The notes under the pieces: model-generated
What the model saw: only the letters and a program-made list of their open reading frames with translations
Database searches by the model: none
Told to the model about the DNA's origin: nothing
Program-made: the position numbers and the translations under genes
Assembly (NCBI GenBank): GCA_027924645.1
Contig: BSBN01001687.1
Coordinates: 2,542,001-2,606,000 of the forward strand
Direction of reading: 5' to 3'
Source of the DNA: Cunninghamia lanceolata
Taxonomy: Eukaryota > Streptophyta > Pinopsida > Cupressales > Cupressaceae
Length of the DNA: 64,000 nt
Shown: positions 49,301-61,187 of the stretch, in pieces
Layout of the letters: each line of letters starts with the position of its first letter
Position numbering within the stretch: the stretch's first letter is position 1

Positions 49301-50281
49301 CAAAGCATCTAATTCTCCAAAAGCGACTAAAAGATGAAAGTGAAATTAAACTTGACATGACGACGGTTAAGAAGTGTCTAGAGCAACTTTTTGGCCGAAA
49401 AAGGAAAAGAGATAAAGACCAACTCAAATAAGGAAACTCAAGGTCAGATTGACAACAAATCGAGGTCAAGGCTAGAAGTAAAGACTCACGCTTAACGACG
49501 ACCAAAATAAATTATTTCACACTATGGCTTCAAATCGACATTCGTCGATCTACAAGAAAAGAATAAATTCACAACACTAGTTCGACGCGTTTTACGACCA
49601 TCTCGATGGATTGATCGTAACGCAACTGAATTTCTTACACCGTTAGACGCACATAGCCGACTTCTTGCATCTTTCGACTACGAGACAAGATTTACAATTT
49701 TGCCACAAGATGGTTCATTAAATACTTATAAACGAAAATAATAAACGTCTAAATAAGTCGACTTGCTTTGGTGAACTTACGACGACATCGACGACTCCAA
49801 GATTCTATATGACAACTTTCGACTAGGATGTTATACTTTATCCTTTGACGTCGACATCTAGTTAACTAACCCAACCGACAACCAAGACTAATCTGATGGT
49901 TCCAAGGTTTATCTACCTGTTTGGCGTTCTCATTAACAAACACCCATGGTTAATTTCCAGAGTCTATACTCTCTCTTGAAGATACTTTCTCTTCCTGTCG
50001 AACTCTATTCACCTGTTCCTGCAACGACAGACTCACATACAATTTTGTGGTCAAAGCACCTATGTTCAAATCAAAGCATAATATATCCAAACATCATTGC
50101 TTTTATTATAAAGACATTTAGTCTACAATATCACCTTGATCGTAATCTTTAGATTCCACAATTTCATATAACAACATTGTAAGATAAATCGTCAGTTTTC
50201 ATGTCGTTCACAACATAGTAAATTACTGAAATTTGCAAGAAAGTAAATAACATAATTGTTTCCAAAAAGAGGGATGTAACA
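46350..50281 (-). mobile_element. Nested LTR of 3.9 kb in the Tat leader
   Basis: The ends are TGTAACATCC (46350) and GGATGTAACA (to 50281), imperfect inverted copies of each other. The flanks CAAAT (46345-46349) and CAAAC (50282-50286) form a 5 bp duplication with one mismatch. No coding domain, primer site or polypurine tract was seen inside, so it is probably a very long solo LTR; orientation is tentative. 48050-48600 is pyrimidine-rich (CTCTCTGCCG words). Confidence 0.65.
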
Positions 50282-52137
50282 CAAACGGCCATAACTTTGG
50301 CATTTTTTTAGCGAATTTTCATAAATTTTTTTTTGAAACAACATAGAATTTCGTATAAATTCTGATTTTCATATCTATTTTACTGTCACAAACCATATTT
50401 TCATGAATTTTTCCAGATTATGTGTTTTTCAACTAAACATTTGATTTGCAAACTTCTTGATTCATTTTTGTTTTTGTGGATTATAGGTGGACATCAGGAG
50501 ACTACTAATCCAGTTTGGTGCAAAATGTCCACTGAAGACAATCATTTTTCACTAAGTGTTGAATAGGACTGATTTAGGCATTCTCATGCAACTTGCATAC
50601 AATTTCCATCTAGTTTTAATTAGGAAGGAGTAAACCATTGTTCATGCAAATTGCATACACTTTTAATCTAACTCTAATTAGGAAAGTAAAAATATGCATG
50701 CAAATCTCACATAGTTTTTAACTAGGAGGGTGGTAACTGAATCATTGCTATCTTGGTCTCATTGATCATTGCTATATTGCTATCTCTTTCAGTTAAGAAT
50801 ATTGCTTTCTTGCAAAGGAAAGAATCATTGCTATCTCCTAATCATTTCAAAGTTAACAACTGTGTGTGTGCCCAAGTAGAATAACGCATATAGTTTTTCT
50901 CATTTTAATTAGGATTGGATAAACCACTGTTTACTGTGTCTTCAGAATGACAATAAGCTTATGCTCTCCCCTCTATTGGGTGACCAAAATGCCAGACTTG
51001 TCATTTTGCATGTATAAGCTTTAGAGGGGCCTGCCCTTGGATGCCCGCCTATCCAAGTGGGAACGACCCTAAGTGGTAACAGGCTAAAGCCAAGCCTTGC
51101 CAAGCCACTCAAAATAAATTGTGTTTGGAGTGAAAGCTTCAAACAATGAGTGAAGTTGTGTTACACCAACAACCAACCTCCCCCAAAACCCTCCAAGGCG
51201 TAACCCTTGCAGGCTAAGAGACTCCACAACGGAGAGTAGTGTTTCCGCATGTGTAACCACTTGAACGGCTGCCCTCATTACATATCCTTTGTTTAGTAGA
51301 CCAAAATCCTTCTATTTGTTGGTGCAAAAGGTGGGACCTTTGAAGCCACCCCGATTCAAGTGGTTCTTAGTAGAGATAGCAAAGACAATCCTAAGGTTCA
51401 GTGGGGGTACGAGCCTTGGGAAACTCGGATTTTGGTATGCATGAGAAGTGTGTGTCGTGGAGGGGAGCTGGTCCTACCAAGATCCTGAAGCTATCCGCTT
51501 TGAATATGCACAACTAGGGGATCCGACAAATACTGTCTTTTACCAGCCTAGGATTGTACTTGTTTTTTTTCAGTCAAAAAGAGTTAAAAATTTTCAAAAA
51601 AATTAAAAAGACCATGAAATCATTCTATGTGTTTGCTATGTTTTCTTGTTATAATTGATCAAATCAAAATCACAAGACCAACCTACACCCAAGAATCCAA
51701 AAAAATAAATTTGAAAAACGTGTCAAAAACAAAACTTCTGAGTACCCATTTCAACTGTATTCCAATTTTTGAGATAATTTTTTACCGTGCAAGCGCTTTT
51801 TCTGTCCACTTCCATAACAAGTTTGCAAGAGTTTTTGAAAGTCAACAAGCACACCAAGTATCAAAATTCAAGTTAGGGCAAGCAACTTCTAGATCAGTTC
51901 AATCTCAAACAAACCTAGAAATTCTCCACAACCAAGGATCAATCATCCTTTGGAACTTCTCTAGGGGCTTGTGCAAGACTAGTCAACATCAAGTAATTGG
52001 ATATCAACATCCTTACTTCGACTATCATTTTGTATCTACCATCTTGTTTGACGTGTTTGATCCAAGAGTTCCCTTGTTCAAACCTTGCCACTACAAGTTT
52101 TCACTTCAATGAGGTCCCATCCAAAACTCACCTTTGC
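50282..52137 (+). other. Leader of the Tat element, second part
   Basis: Non-coding stretch before gag. It includes a short repeat (ATTGCTATCT words at 50735-50835), TTGCCAAGCC-type words at 51100, and A-rich sequence around 51600. The frame of gag is open from 51997, but the first convincing Met codon is at 52138. Confidence 0.6.
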
Positions 52138-53964
52138 ATGGTCCTAACAAGATCTCAACACCAAAAACAATTAGAAATGGTAGGAACCTCTAAAAAATTT
52201 GTCACCACCCCTCACGATAGTGATGAGGAGATTACTCTGGAAGAGTTGCTACAAACACAACAAGACCGAAAGTTCCAACGACTCATGGATAAGGTGCTCA
52301 CCCAAGACCCTACTAGATTCTTGCTTTATCTAGCAAGTCAAGGAGCAAAACTACCCAAAGACTTTGATGTTAGTGCCTTAAAAGAAACTAAAGATGAAAG
52401 AATCCCTGAGGATAGTTCAAAAGAAGAATGAACCACAGACAAAAGGAAAGCAGCCATTGACTCCACCAACGCTTTAGGCCTAATAACACAACAAATCCAA
52501 GCCTTACAACAATAGTTCACAGACATGCAAATTGGCACATCAACGGAACATTACTCTCTAGAGGATATTTCACCATATCCTTTTGATAAATCATTGATCA
52601 TGATACCTTTCCCCTCTAAGTTTGAGGTACCCAAATTTGACAAGTATCGCAGAAAAGGTGATCCACGAGACCACATTAGAGAGTTTAGTGCAACATGCAT
52701 AGAAGTTGCCCACAATGATACATACTTACTGCGACTGTTTCCTAGAAGCTTGGGAGGACAAGCATTAGAGTGGTTCTCTAGACTACCCCCTGGCATCTGA
52801 ACATTCAATGAACTCATGGACAAGTTCATCCTACACTTCTCCTATAATATTGAGCATGACATCTCAATTTTAGATCTTTGTAACACCAAGCAAAAAGGTG
52901 GAGAATCATTCACCGCATTCTTACAAAGATGGAGACAGTTGGCAAGTAAATGTCTGCACCAAATCCCTGAAAAGCAAATGCTGGAAATGTTCATTCATAA
53001 CCTCCACGCTGACCTCAGTTACCAAATCCAGATACAATGTCCTTCTTCCTTTAGCAAGGTTATTGAGATGGGCTTGATCATTGAGAAGGCGTTGGTAGCG
53101 AAAGGGCAAATCAAATTGTACAAAGACACTCCAAGTACAAATACCAACATGGAAAAACCACACTTTTGGATGAAGAACAAAAATGTTATAAATGATGGGG
53201 TGGTGGATGCCAAAAGTGTGGCGCAAAAACAACCAATTTTCACTTTAACAAGTCCGCAAAACAATCCCCAACAAAACAAACCGTGGAACACTGAATCCTG
53301 ATTTAATAACTATCAACCTAGGAGAAAATTCACACCCCTAGGGGAATCATTGGAAATCCTATGGAAGCTTCTAGCAAGTCAACTCATAACACTTCCGACC
53401 ACATGGGATTATGAACCAAAGGTCAAACCTCCTTGGTGGAATGACAATGACTTCTGTGAGTTTCACCGGAACAAAGGACATAAAACCAACGATTGTATAG
53501 CACTCAAACATGCAATTCAAGACCTATTGGACCAGAAAAAGGTGTCACTCGATGGACATGCCTCTAAGGATGATCACTTGGCATTCAAGGATCCACTTCC
53601 CAATTATGAGCAGGGCGAGGGTTCCAGAAGAAATAACAGTGGCAATAATAACGCCAATTATATGAACATAGGATTTGACTATGTAGTTAACCACATTTCT
53701 GAAAGTGAGTCACACGTCAATACCTTAAATAATACTCCTGATTGTAAAGTGACCACTCGCAGCGGAAAGGTTACTCTTAAGGGAGTCCCATCCAAGCTGT
53801 CCTCTTCGTCCAATCATTATAGTGTCCTGGATCAACTCCACAAGACTCCTGCACATATCTCCATCTTGGAACTTTTGTATTTGTCCCCATCTCACAGAGC
53901 CATACTGGATCAAGCTCTTTCTGAAGCCACTGTGCCAACAAATTTCGTTGAAGAGAAATTCTAG
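52138..53964 (+). pseudogene. gag of the Tat element
   Basis: It starts MVLTRSQHQKQLEMVG. The middle has the retrotransposon gag core (FPSKFEVPKFDKY, then LFPRSLGGQALEWFSRLPPG and NELMDKFILHF). Near the end is a variant zinc knuckle, C-x2-H-x5-H-x4-C (FCEFHRNKGHKTNDC), at about 53454-53498. In-frame stops lie at 52429, 52513, 52798, 53299 and 53962, while the frame itself is kept. Gag forms the virus-like particle and binds element RNA. Confidence 0.9.
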
Positions 53965-53967
53965 ACC

Positions 53968-55833
53968 ATGGTAGGTAACATTACCACACCTCACTCTCTA
54001 TCATTCACTAAAAAGGATGATATGTCTCCCACTCAACCTCATAATGCCTCTCTCCACATTGAAGCCTTCATCCACAAGCACAAAATCAAGAGGGTTCTAA
54101 TTGATGGAGGGGCCGGTTTAAATATTTGCACTTTAAAGCTAATCCTTGCATTGGGGTTTTTAGAGAAAGCTATTGATCCAAAGAGGAAAATCACCATCAA
54201 AGCCTATGATGAAGAGGAAAGAACTTCAAAAGGAGTGGTTGTTTTACCTATCAGAGTGGGACCTGTCATAAAAGATGTTGTGTGTCAAGTCCTGGATATG
54301 GAGCTAGCATATAACATTCTCCTTGGGAGACCTTGGATACATGCTATGAAGGTAGTACCTTCCACCTACCACCAGTGTATAAAATTCCCCTTTGAATGTC
54401 AATAAATCACCATCCAAGGTGATTATAATCCATTTCAGTATTGCAACACCGTGCTTTCTAAACCTGAAGTTGTGATTCCCCATAACAGTGCCTCTACTTC
54501 ATCTTCACCCCGTGTCAACCCCACTTCACTTCCTTCTACATTGAAGGCACCACAAACCAACTTCAAAGTCAAAGACAAAGGCCTAGGCGAGTATACAATT
54601 TCACAATCCTTTTGTTTGTCACAGCTCGCTATCTCCCCCAGATCCTATGGAAAGCCTTCCATGAGCAAGCACAAAGAATTAGCAACTACTAAAGGTCTAT
54701 TTGTCAAATGGGGAAGCCTCGAAGATGAGAGTGATGAAAAAGACATTTTGCAATGGTTATATAAAGATGAAGACCATCTATCCCAACAACAATACCATCA
54801 CTCCATAGTACAACCTACCCAGTATGGTCACAGATTCTCAATACTCCAAAGAATGGGGTATGAAGGTCATGGTCCCATTGGATTGAGAAAGGCAGGTATC
54901 ATTGAACCTATCCAACCTTTTATGTTAACAGTTCGTGATACTACAGGGCTAGGCTACACTAGCAAAGAAAAGACCAAGGGATCAGACAAGCATAAAAACA
55001 AACAACCAGAAACATCTGCTACTAACATAGTAGATCAAATTCACCAACTACAAGGATGGAGTTAGACAAACTCCAATAAGTATGAATGGGATAGTCTCTT
55101 TGAACTATCTTGTGATGAAAAAGATATTGATGTGGTCCACGAGTATGTCCCTACCCATGCAACTAATGAGGGACAAAGCTCACGGGCTTGACCATTAGAG
55201 TTTGACCCGCACAATAACAACAGTGCAATTCAAGAGGAAGGAATGATACCAAACTTGACAAATCAACTAGTGGAGAGTACCATCGCGAGCATTGTCAATG
55301 CTTATAATGACCATCTTAACTCCTCAATCTTGACCATCAATGTCCTAGAACCCAATGAACCAAATGACCCTCTACCACTAGTGTATCTAGAACTCATATA
55401 TTGGGACCTCCAAGATACTACCCCTGAGCTAGATACCTTCCAAAACGATGAAGCCATTATAGACTTTCTAGAGCTTAGGGAACATATACCTGCAGGGGAT
55501 CACAGGGTTGGCTATGCCATAGAACTCAATGACAAGGCCTATTTTGGAGAGAGTGCCAAGCCTTTCAGTCTCAAAAATATAAAAATGAAAAATAGATATA
55601 ATGGTGAAAACTGCTCTGCGGCAGTGTTAGATCATGAAAATAGTAAAAATATGAAAGACGTATCCAACGATGAAAACCTCTCTGAGGCGCCAAAGGATGG
55701 AAGGCTTGACCCTCTCCCCAATCTAACACATCAGGAGAGATCATCGATCTTGATAGAACTAGTAGAACAAATCAATGTCAGCACAGGCGATAATCCAAGG
55801 ATGATCCATATGGCACAATCTCTAACTACATAA
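53968..55833 (+). pseudogene. Protease and G-patch region of the Tat element
   Basis: The aspartic protease active site reads RVLIDGGAGLNIC with the Asp codon at 54103-54105; DGG instead of D-S/T-G is normal in this lineage. Further on, ILLGRPWIHAM closes the protease. At about 54838-54925 the text LQRMGYEGHGPIGLRKAGI is a G-patch, an RNA-binding Gly-rich motif found between protease and RT in some plant Ty3/gypsy elements. 55243-55833 is an acidic linker without domain. In-frame stops at 54403, 55063, 55189 and 55831. Confidence 0.85.
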
Positions 55834-55899
55834 GAAAAACCAGAGTTCACTAAATTCTTCAAAAGCAAACAAATAAAATTTACTTGGTCATATGCAAAC

Positions 55900-56840
55900 A
55901 TGCCAGGATTGGACCCGAATCTCATAATGCATCACTTATCCTTCACTCTAGGAGCTAAACCTGTTAAGCAGAAACTCAAAAAGATGCACCCACAAGTTGC
56001 CCTCATGGTAAAAGAAGAACTGAAGAAGCTGCTAGATGTTGGGTTCATCAAACCAATTGACTATCCTGAATGGATCTCCAACATTGTTCCTCTCGCCAAA
56101 CCAGATGGGAGAGTTCAACTTTGTAACGACTTCAGAGACCTCAATAAAGCTTGCCCGAAAGATGATTTCCCGCTACCAAACATAGACATCATTCTAGATC
56201 TCACAGCAGGACAATCTATGTTGTCACTAATGGACGGTTTCTTAGGATATAACCAGATCAAAATTGCACCTGAGGACCAACACAAGACCGCATTCACATG
56301 TCCATGGGGCACCTATTGTTGGTGTGTCATGCCATTTGGATTAAAAATGCAGGGGCAACATATCAGAGAGCTATGACCACAATCTTTCACGACATGATGC
56401 ACACCATAATGGAAGATTATGTAGATGACATATTGGCCAAATCACTCACAAGAGAAGGATACCTGGCAGTGTTAGATAAAATCTTCACAAGATTGGAGTA
56501 GTTCAATGTGAACCTCAATCCAAAGAAATGTGTATTCGGAGTCACATCTGGAAAAATTCTAGGGTACATCGTATCGAGAAATGGAATTGAAGTAGACCCA
56601 TCTAAGGTGAAGGCTATCATGGAAATTCCACCACCCAAAAATATCAGTCAACTAAGGTCTTTACAGGGTAAACTGCAATCTATCATAAGGTTCATTTCTC
56701 AATTTGCAGACAAGTGCCATCCATTCGCGCACCTCCTACATAAGAACATTCCTTTCAAATGGACTGATTCATGCGAACAAGCATTTCAACAGTTGACAGA
56801 ATATCTCATGAACCCACCAGTATTGATGCCACCCATCTAG
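55900..56840 (+). pseudogene. Reverse transcriptase of the Tat element
   Basis: It opens with MPGLDPNLIMHHL, then FIKPIDYPEWISNIVPLAKP, LMDGFLGYNQIKIAPEDQ, CPWGTYCWCVMPFGL and the catalytic YVDD (56418-56429), and ends with the thumb (EVDPSKVKAIMEIPPPKN, SLQGKLQSIIRFISQF). One A is missing at about 56343-56348, shifting the frame between PFGL and YQRAMTTIF. There is an in-frame stop at 56499. The catalytic aspartates are kept. Confidence 0.95.
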
Positions 56841-57260
56841 GGTAAACCTCTATTACTTTATATCTCCACCACACCAAGAGCTTTGGGAGCTCTCCTTGCA
56901 CAACAAAATCATGAAGGGAAAGAACAAGCTATGTATTACATCAACAGAACATTAGTTGGCTATGAGTTGCAATACATGCCAATTGAAAGAGCATGCCTCG
57001 CGGTAGTCTTCGCTTCACAAAAATGGAGACATTACATGTTATCGCATTCCATCAAGCTAGTAGAAAAATTTGATCCACTCAAATATTTGCTCAATAAAGC
57101 TGCTCTTACAGGTAGATTGTCCAAATGGGTTTTGCTTCTTCGTGAGTTTGACATTGAATATCTAGACAGGCGTGCAATAAAAGGTCAAGTACTTGCAGAT
57201 CAACTGGCAGAGGTACCTCTAATAGATGATAATCCTTTGAATTTTGAATTTCTAGATGAC
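56841..57260 (+). pseudogene. RNase H (first) of the Tat element
   Basis: The reading LLLYISTTPRALGALLAQQN, YYINRTLVGYELQYMPIERA, then WRHYMLSHSIKLV is the standard Ty3/gypsy RNase H, which removes RNA from the RNA-DNA hybrid. A stop at 56838 separates it from RT. Confidence 0.85.
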
Positions 57261-57269
57261 TCCATCTTT

Positions 57270-57700
57270 CATATAACAACGACAACCTGGAAACTATACT
57301 TTGACAGCTCCTACACTCAACACGGATTGGGGGTAGGTATCTTGTTGGTCACACCTCATGGTAACACCATCCCAAAGTCATACAGACTGCTCTTTCCTTG
57401 TACCAAAAATGTGGTAAAGTATGAAGCCCTGGTCATTGGCATCAAATAGGCAGTTGAATGGAACATCACAGAGCTTCAAGTATATGACAACTCACAGTTA
57501 GTTATCAACCAAGTGAACGATGACTACCAAACAAAGGATGAGAAGTTAATACCCTACAAAAGAATGGTAGATGACTTCAAGAAATACTTTGTTGAGATCT
57601 CTTTTGAACAAATACCAAGGATAGAGAATAAAGCAGCCGATGCCATGGAAACGATCACATCTCTCCTTGACATCCCAGACAACCAATTACGTTATGAGTT
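57270..57700 (+). pseudogene. Second, archaeal-type RNase H (aRH) of the Tat element
   Basis: WKLYFDSSYTQHGLGVGILL (first Asp codon 57303-57305), VVKYEALVIGIK (Glu codon 57423-57425), then VYDNSQLVINQVNDDYQTKD. This second RNase H marks the Tat lineage. The Asp expected before S-Q-L-V is Asn here (codon 57489-57491), and a stop lies at 57447, so the domain is inactive. Confidence 0.88.
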
Positions 57701-57854
57701 CTTGGTAGAGCCAGTCTCTCATCCTACATACGACTCTCCTGAGTCCCATGTCATTTGCCACATTGTAGGACCTGAATCTCCCCTCTATGGACAAGTATTT
57801 TCCTATCTCCAAGACAATATCCTACCGCCTGATCTCTCAAGTAACAAAAAATGA

Positions 57855-59038
57855 ACCTTCATTCATCAGGCATCTTGTTATGCTTGTATTGCCGATACCT
57901 TATACCGACGCGGTCTCGATGGTACTCTCCTTATATGTCTTGATAGCGAAGAACATCAAACTGCCCTGAGTGAAGTGCACGATGGTATATGCAGGACCCA
58001 CTCTAGTGGTCCTACCCTAGCCAAGAAACTCATACGCATGGGATACTACTGGCCAACAATGGAAAAAGACTCCTATCATTTTGTAAAGAAGTGCACGAAA
58101 TGCCAAGTCCATGGGAACCTAATACATGCACTAGCACATGAGTTGCAACCTTTATCTACTCCTTGGCCTTTCTGTCAGTAGGGACTCGACTTAGTGGGCA
58201 AGATACACCCTCCATCCTCCAATGGCCATAAGTTCATAATCACCGCCACTGAGTACTTTATGAAGTGGATTGAGGCCGTACCCCGCGCCAACATCACAGG
58301 TAAACAGATTGCCTCTTTCATTCTGAACTATATCATTTGTTGCTATGGTATCCCCTCATCCATTATCACTGATAATGGGTGACCATTCAAAAACTAAGAT
58401 GTCAAAGACCTATGCAAAAAATTCCATATCCAACACCACTTTTCCACCCCATATTACCCCCAAGGAAATGGCCAGGTGGAGGCATCAAATAAAACCATCT
58501 TAAAAATCCTGAAAAAGACTATCAATGATGCCGGTTGTGACTAGCACATCCAATTGAATTCCGTGCTGTGGGCCTACCGCATAAGAATCTGCACACCCAC
58601 TGGTACAACACCGTACTCCCTAGTCTATGGATCTGAAGTCGTCTTGCCCATTGAAGTCAAGATCCCCTCCTTATGAGTATTGTTACAAGGCCTCATACCA
58701 GATGAAGAGTACCAAGTATCCAGACTTCAAGAGTTAGAGCTTTAGAAGAGAGAAGGCAACGGACCTTTAACCATCTCAAGGCTTATCAACAAAGGATGTC
58801 CAGAAGTTACAACCACAGAATAAAACCCCGGGTATTTCAAGTTGGTGACCTGGTACTCAGAGAAAATCTCAGAAATCAGCAAGATAGAGAGAAAAAAGGC
58901 AAGTTTGAACCTAACCGGTTGGGTCCCTATGTCATCATTGCTACCTATGGGTTAGGTGCTTATCAATTGGATACATCAAAAGGTGAACTATTTGTTGATC
59001 CCATCAATAGCATGCATCTTTGCAAGTTCTACACTTAA
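57855..59038 (+). pseudogene. Integrase of the Tat element
   Basis: It has the HHCC zinc finger (EVHDGICRTHSSG ... CTKCQVHG, about 57967-58118), the catalytic core (GLDLVGKIHPPSSNGHKF, FILNYIICCYGIPSSIITDN, STPYYPQGNGQVEASNKTI) and the C-terminal GPY-type domain (FQVGDLVLRENLRNQQDREK, LGPYVIIATYGLGAY), ending at 59038. Stops lie at 57852, 58179, 58380 and 58395, near 58541 and 58674, and in the segment before 58750. A frameshift sits at about 58755, before the C-terminal domain. No chromodomain follows. Confidence 0.92.
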
Positions 59039-61171
59039 CCCCCAATGCAAGGGAGTTGAAAATATTTAAAAAAATGGCAAAAAAATAACAAAAAAATCAA
59101 AAAAATTGGAAAAACAACAAAAAAAATCATCCTCTGGTGAAAACCTGGCAAACAGGTGCCTTAGATAGGTACCATGGTGAAAACCTGGCAAACAGGCGTC
59201 ATGTGTACTTTTATCTTTCGTGCAAATAAAGCAAGTAGTGAAAACCTGGTAAACAGGCGCTCCTTGTGATGAACCACCTTCTCCATCTTTTTCAACCTTG
59301 TCCATCCGATCACCTCAGTATACCTACCATGGCTTGTTCCTTGCTTGACCTTATCACTTTCTGCCCATCCAGACTTGCGTCCCTCGTGTCACCTGTCTTG
59401 CGATCCATTTGAACCATTTCTGAACTACGCTGCCTCTATGTCATCACGTAGGCAAGGCCATTATCAATGCGCCCCCAAGGCTTCCCATCCAATCTGTATC
59501 TTCTCACCTATCCTTTTGTCCTTCCGATCCTCAGCTTTGTCCATCGCCAGGTCTTAGGTCCACCAAGTTCACCCCGAACTACGTTGCCTCTGTGTCATCA
59601 CGTAGGAAAGGGCATTTTGCAATGAGCCCCCGAGGCACTAGGTCAGTCCTTTAGGGCCCATCTCTTCGTCTCTATTTGTCCGTTCATCCATAATAAGTCA
59701 ATCCTTTATCTAACTAGGGGTAAGTCCTTGACCTGATTGCAGAATTAGATTCTTGAATGCCACATATTCTAAGAGGACACCTTTCACTAAGACAAGCACA
59801 CACGCAGTAAAACATGCTTTCAAACCAAAATCTTGACACAAAAGCGTTAACCTTTCCAAAGCAAAGAGAAACAAGGACCAAAAACATATCAAAGTGATTC
59901 TATCTATACTATAGCAAGAAAGCACATCTAATCCAAAAATGTTTTGTGAAAAGGGTTAAGTTAGAGAGTCTTGATTTTTTGTTATTATGCCTTTCTACGC
60001 TACTCGATGATGCCAAAAGCTAGAGATGCTATGATGGGGGCATAATCATTTTCTTTGTCTGTTGTTTGTGGATTAATCTTTAGTAATGTGAAGCCTTGTC
60101 TAACGACATGATCGGCAAAAGATCATCGAGGACTTCAAAGGTTTAACATGAATGGGGGCAATCCTTGTTTGTTGACATGTAAGAAATACCCAGGTCATCT
60201 CGGTTCAATTATACCTCGATGCTTGTATTAACTTGCTAAATCAAAATCCATGTAAGTAATACTCAAGTCATCTTGGTTCAATTATACTTAGATGCTTGTA
60301 TTAACTTACAACATTTGGAAAAAGTACCAAAAAAAAAAAATCACCCAATGATGAAATAAGTACTTCAAAATACTTGCAATATCAAGATGGCAAAATCCAT
60401 TTGCATTCCATATCCATAACATATCCAATTACATTCCATATCCATACCTATACCGTATTCCATTGTATTTCATATCCATATCCATATCCCATGCAATAAA
60501 GATTCTATGTAGAGTATCAATGTCTACAATTCAAAGCTTGTGATTCCTTCATTTGCGTTTTCTTCTATCAAATCAAATTTCTATCATTGGGTCTCTCATC
60601 AACAGTCCTAGTTGTCAGTCGGAGTAGTGATCCAAATGCAGGTCCACCATTAATCCATACCACTCAAGTCAAGTCAATCTTGTCAAATAATCCAATAACA
60701 ATCAGTAGTCTTGATCCTAATCTGGTCGTAAACCAAATCAATCAATCATCATCATCAGTGGGATATATCTTTCCCGCATCTTTGTGTTGATCTAGGGATA
60801 TATCTTTCCCCGCAATGACAACACTATCGTCGTCAATCAGTACCGATTTATCATCAATTTATGGCTAGACAGGGGCAATACCTTGTTTGTTCTTGTATTA
60901 TTTGTGCATACTTTCTTGTTTGCTTGTGTGTGTTATCATTCTATCTTGCATCACATATCATTTGACTCTTTCTTCAACCAATTTCTTCATTCTAACCTGT
61001 TTTTCACCTTCTTCATTGTGAGATTGTCCATCTCACGCCATCCACCTTGGCTTCCCCATCTAATCTCCCGAGGGGGCATCCTATCGTCAAACTTGTACCA
61101 AGGGCAAACGGGGGCATATATCATTGTCAAACAATCATTTTTTTTGAAACAACATGATAAAACACATCGCT
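59039..61171 (+). other. 3' untranslated region of the Tat element with repeats
   Basis: Three copies of GTGAAAACCTGGCAAACAGG lie at about 59138, 59175 and 59239. Two copies of a 65 bp GAACTACGTTGCCTCTGTGT-type unit lie at about 59430 and 59576. Two copies of a GGTTCAATTATACCT unit lie at about 60195 and 60268. CCATATCCATA words fill 60400-60490. Such repeats before the polypurine tract are usual in Tat elements. No gene. Confidence 0.8.
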
Positions 61172-61187
61172 TCAAAGAGGGGCAAAA
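61172..61187 (+). promoter_or_regulatory. Polypurine tract of the Tat element
   Basis: CAAAGAGGGGCAAAA directly precedes the 3' LTR start TGTATACACC. Confidence 0.75.
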
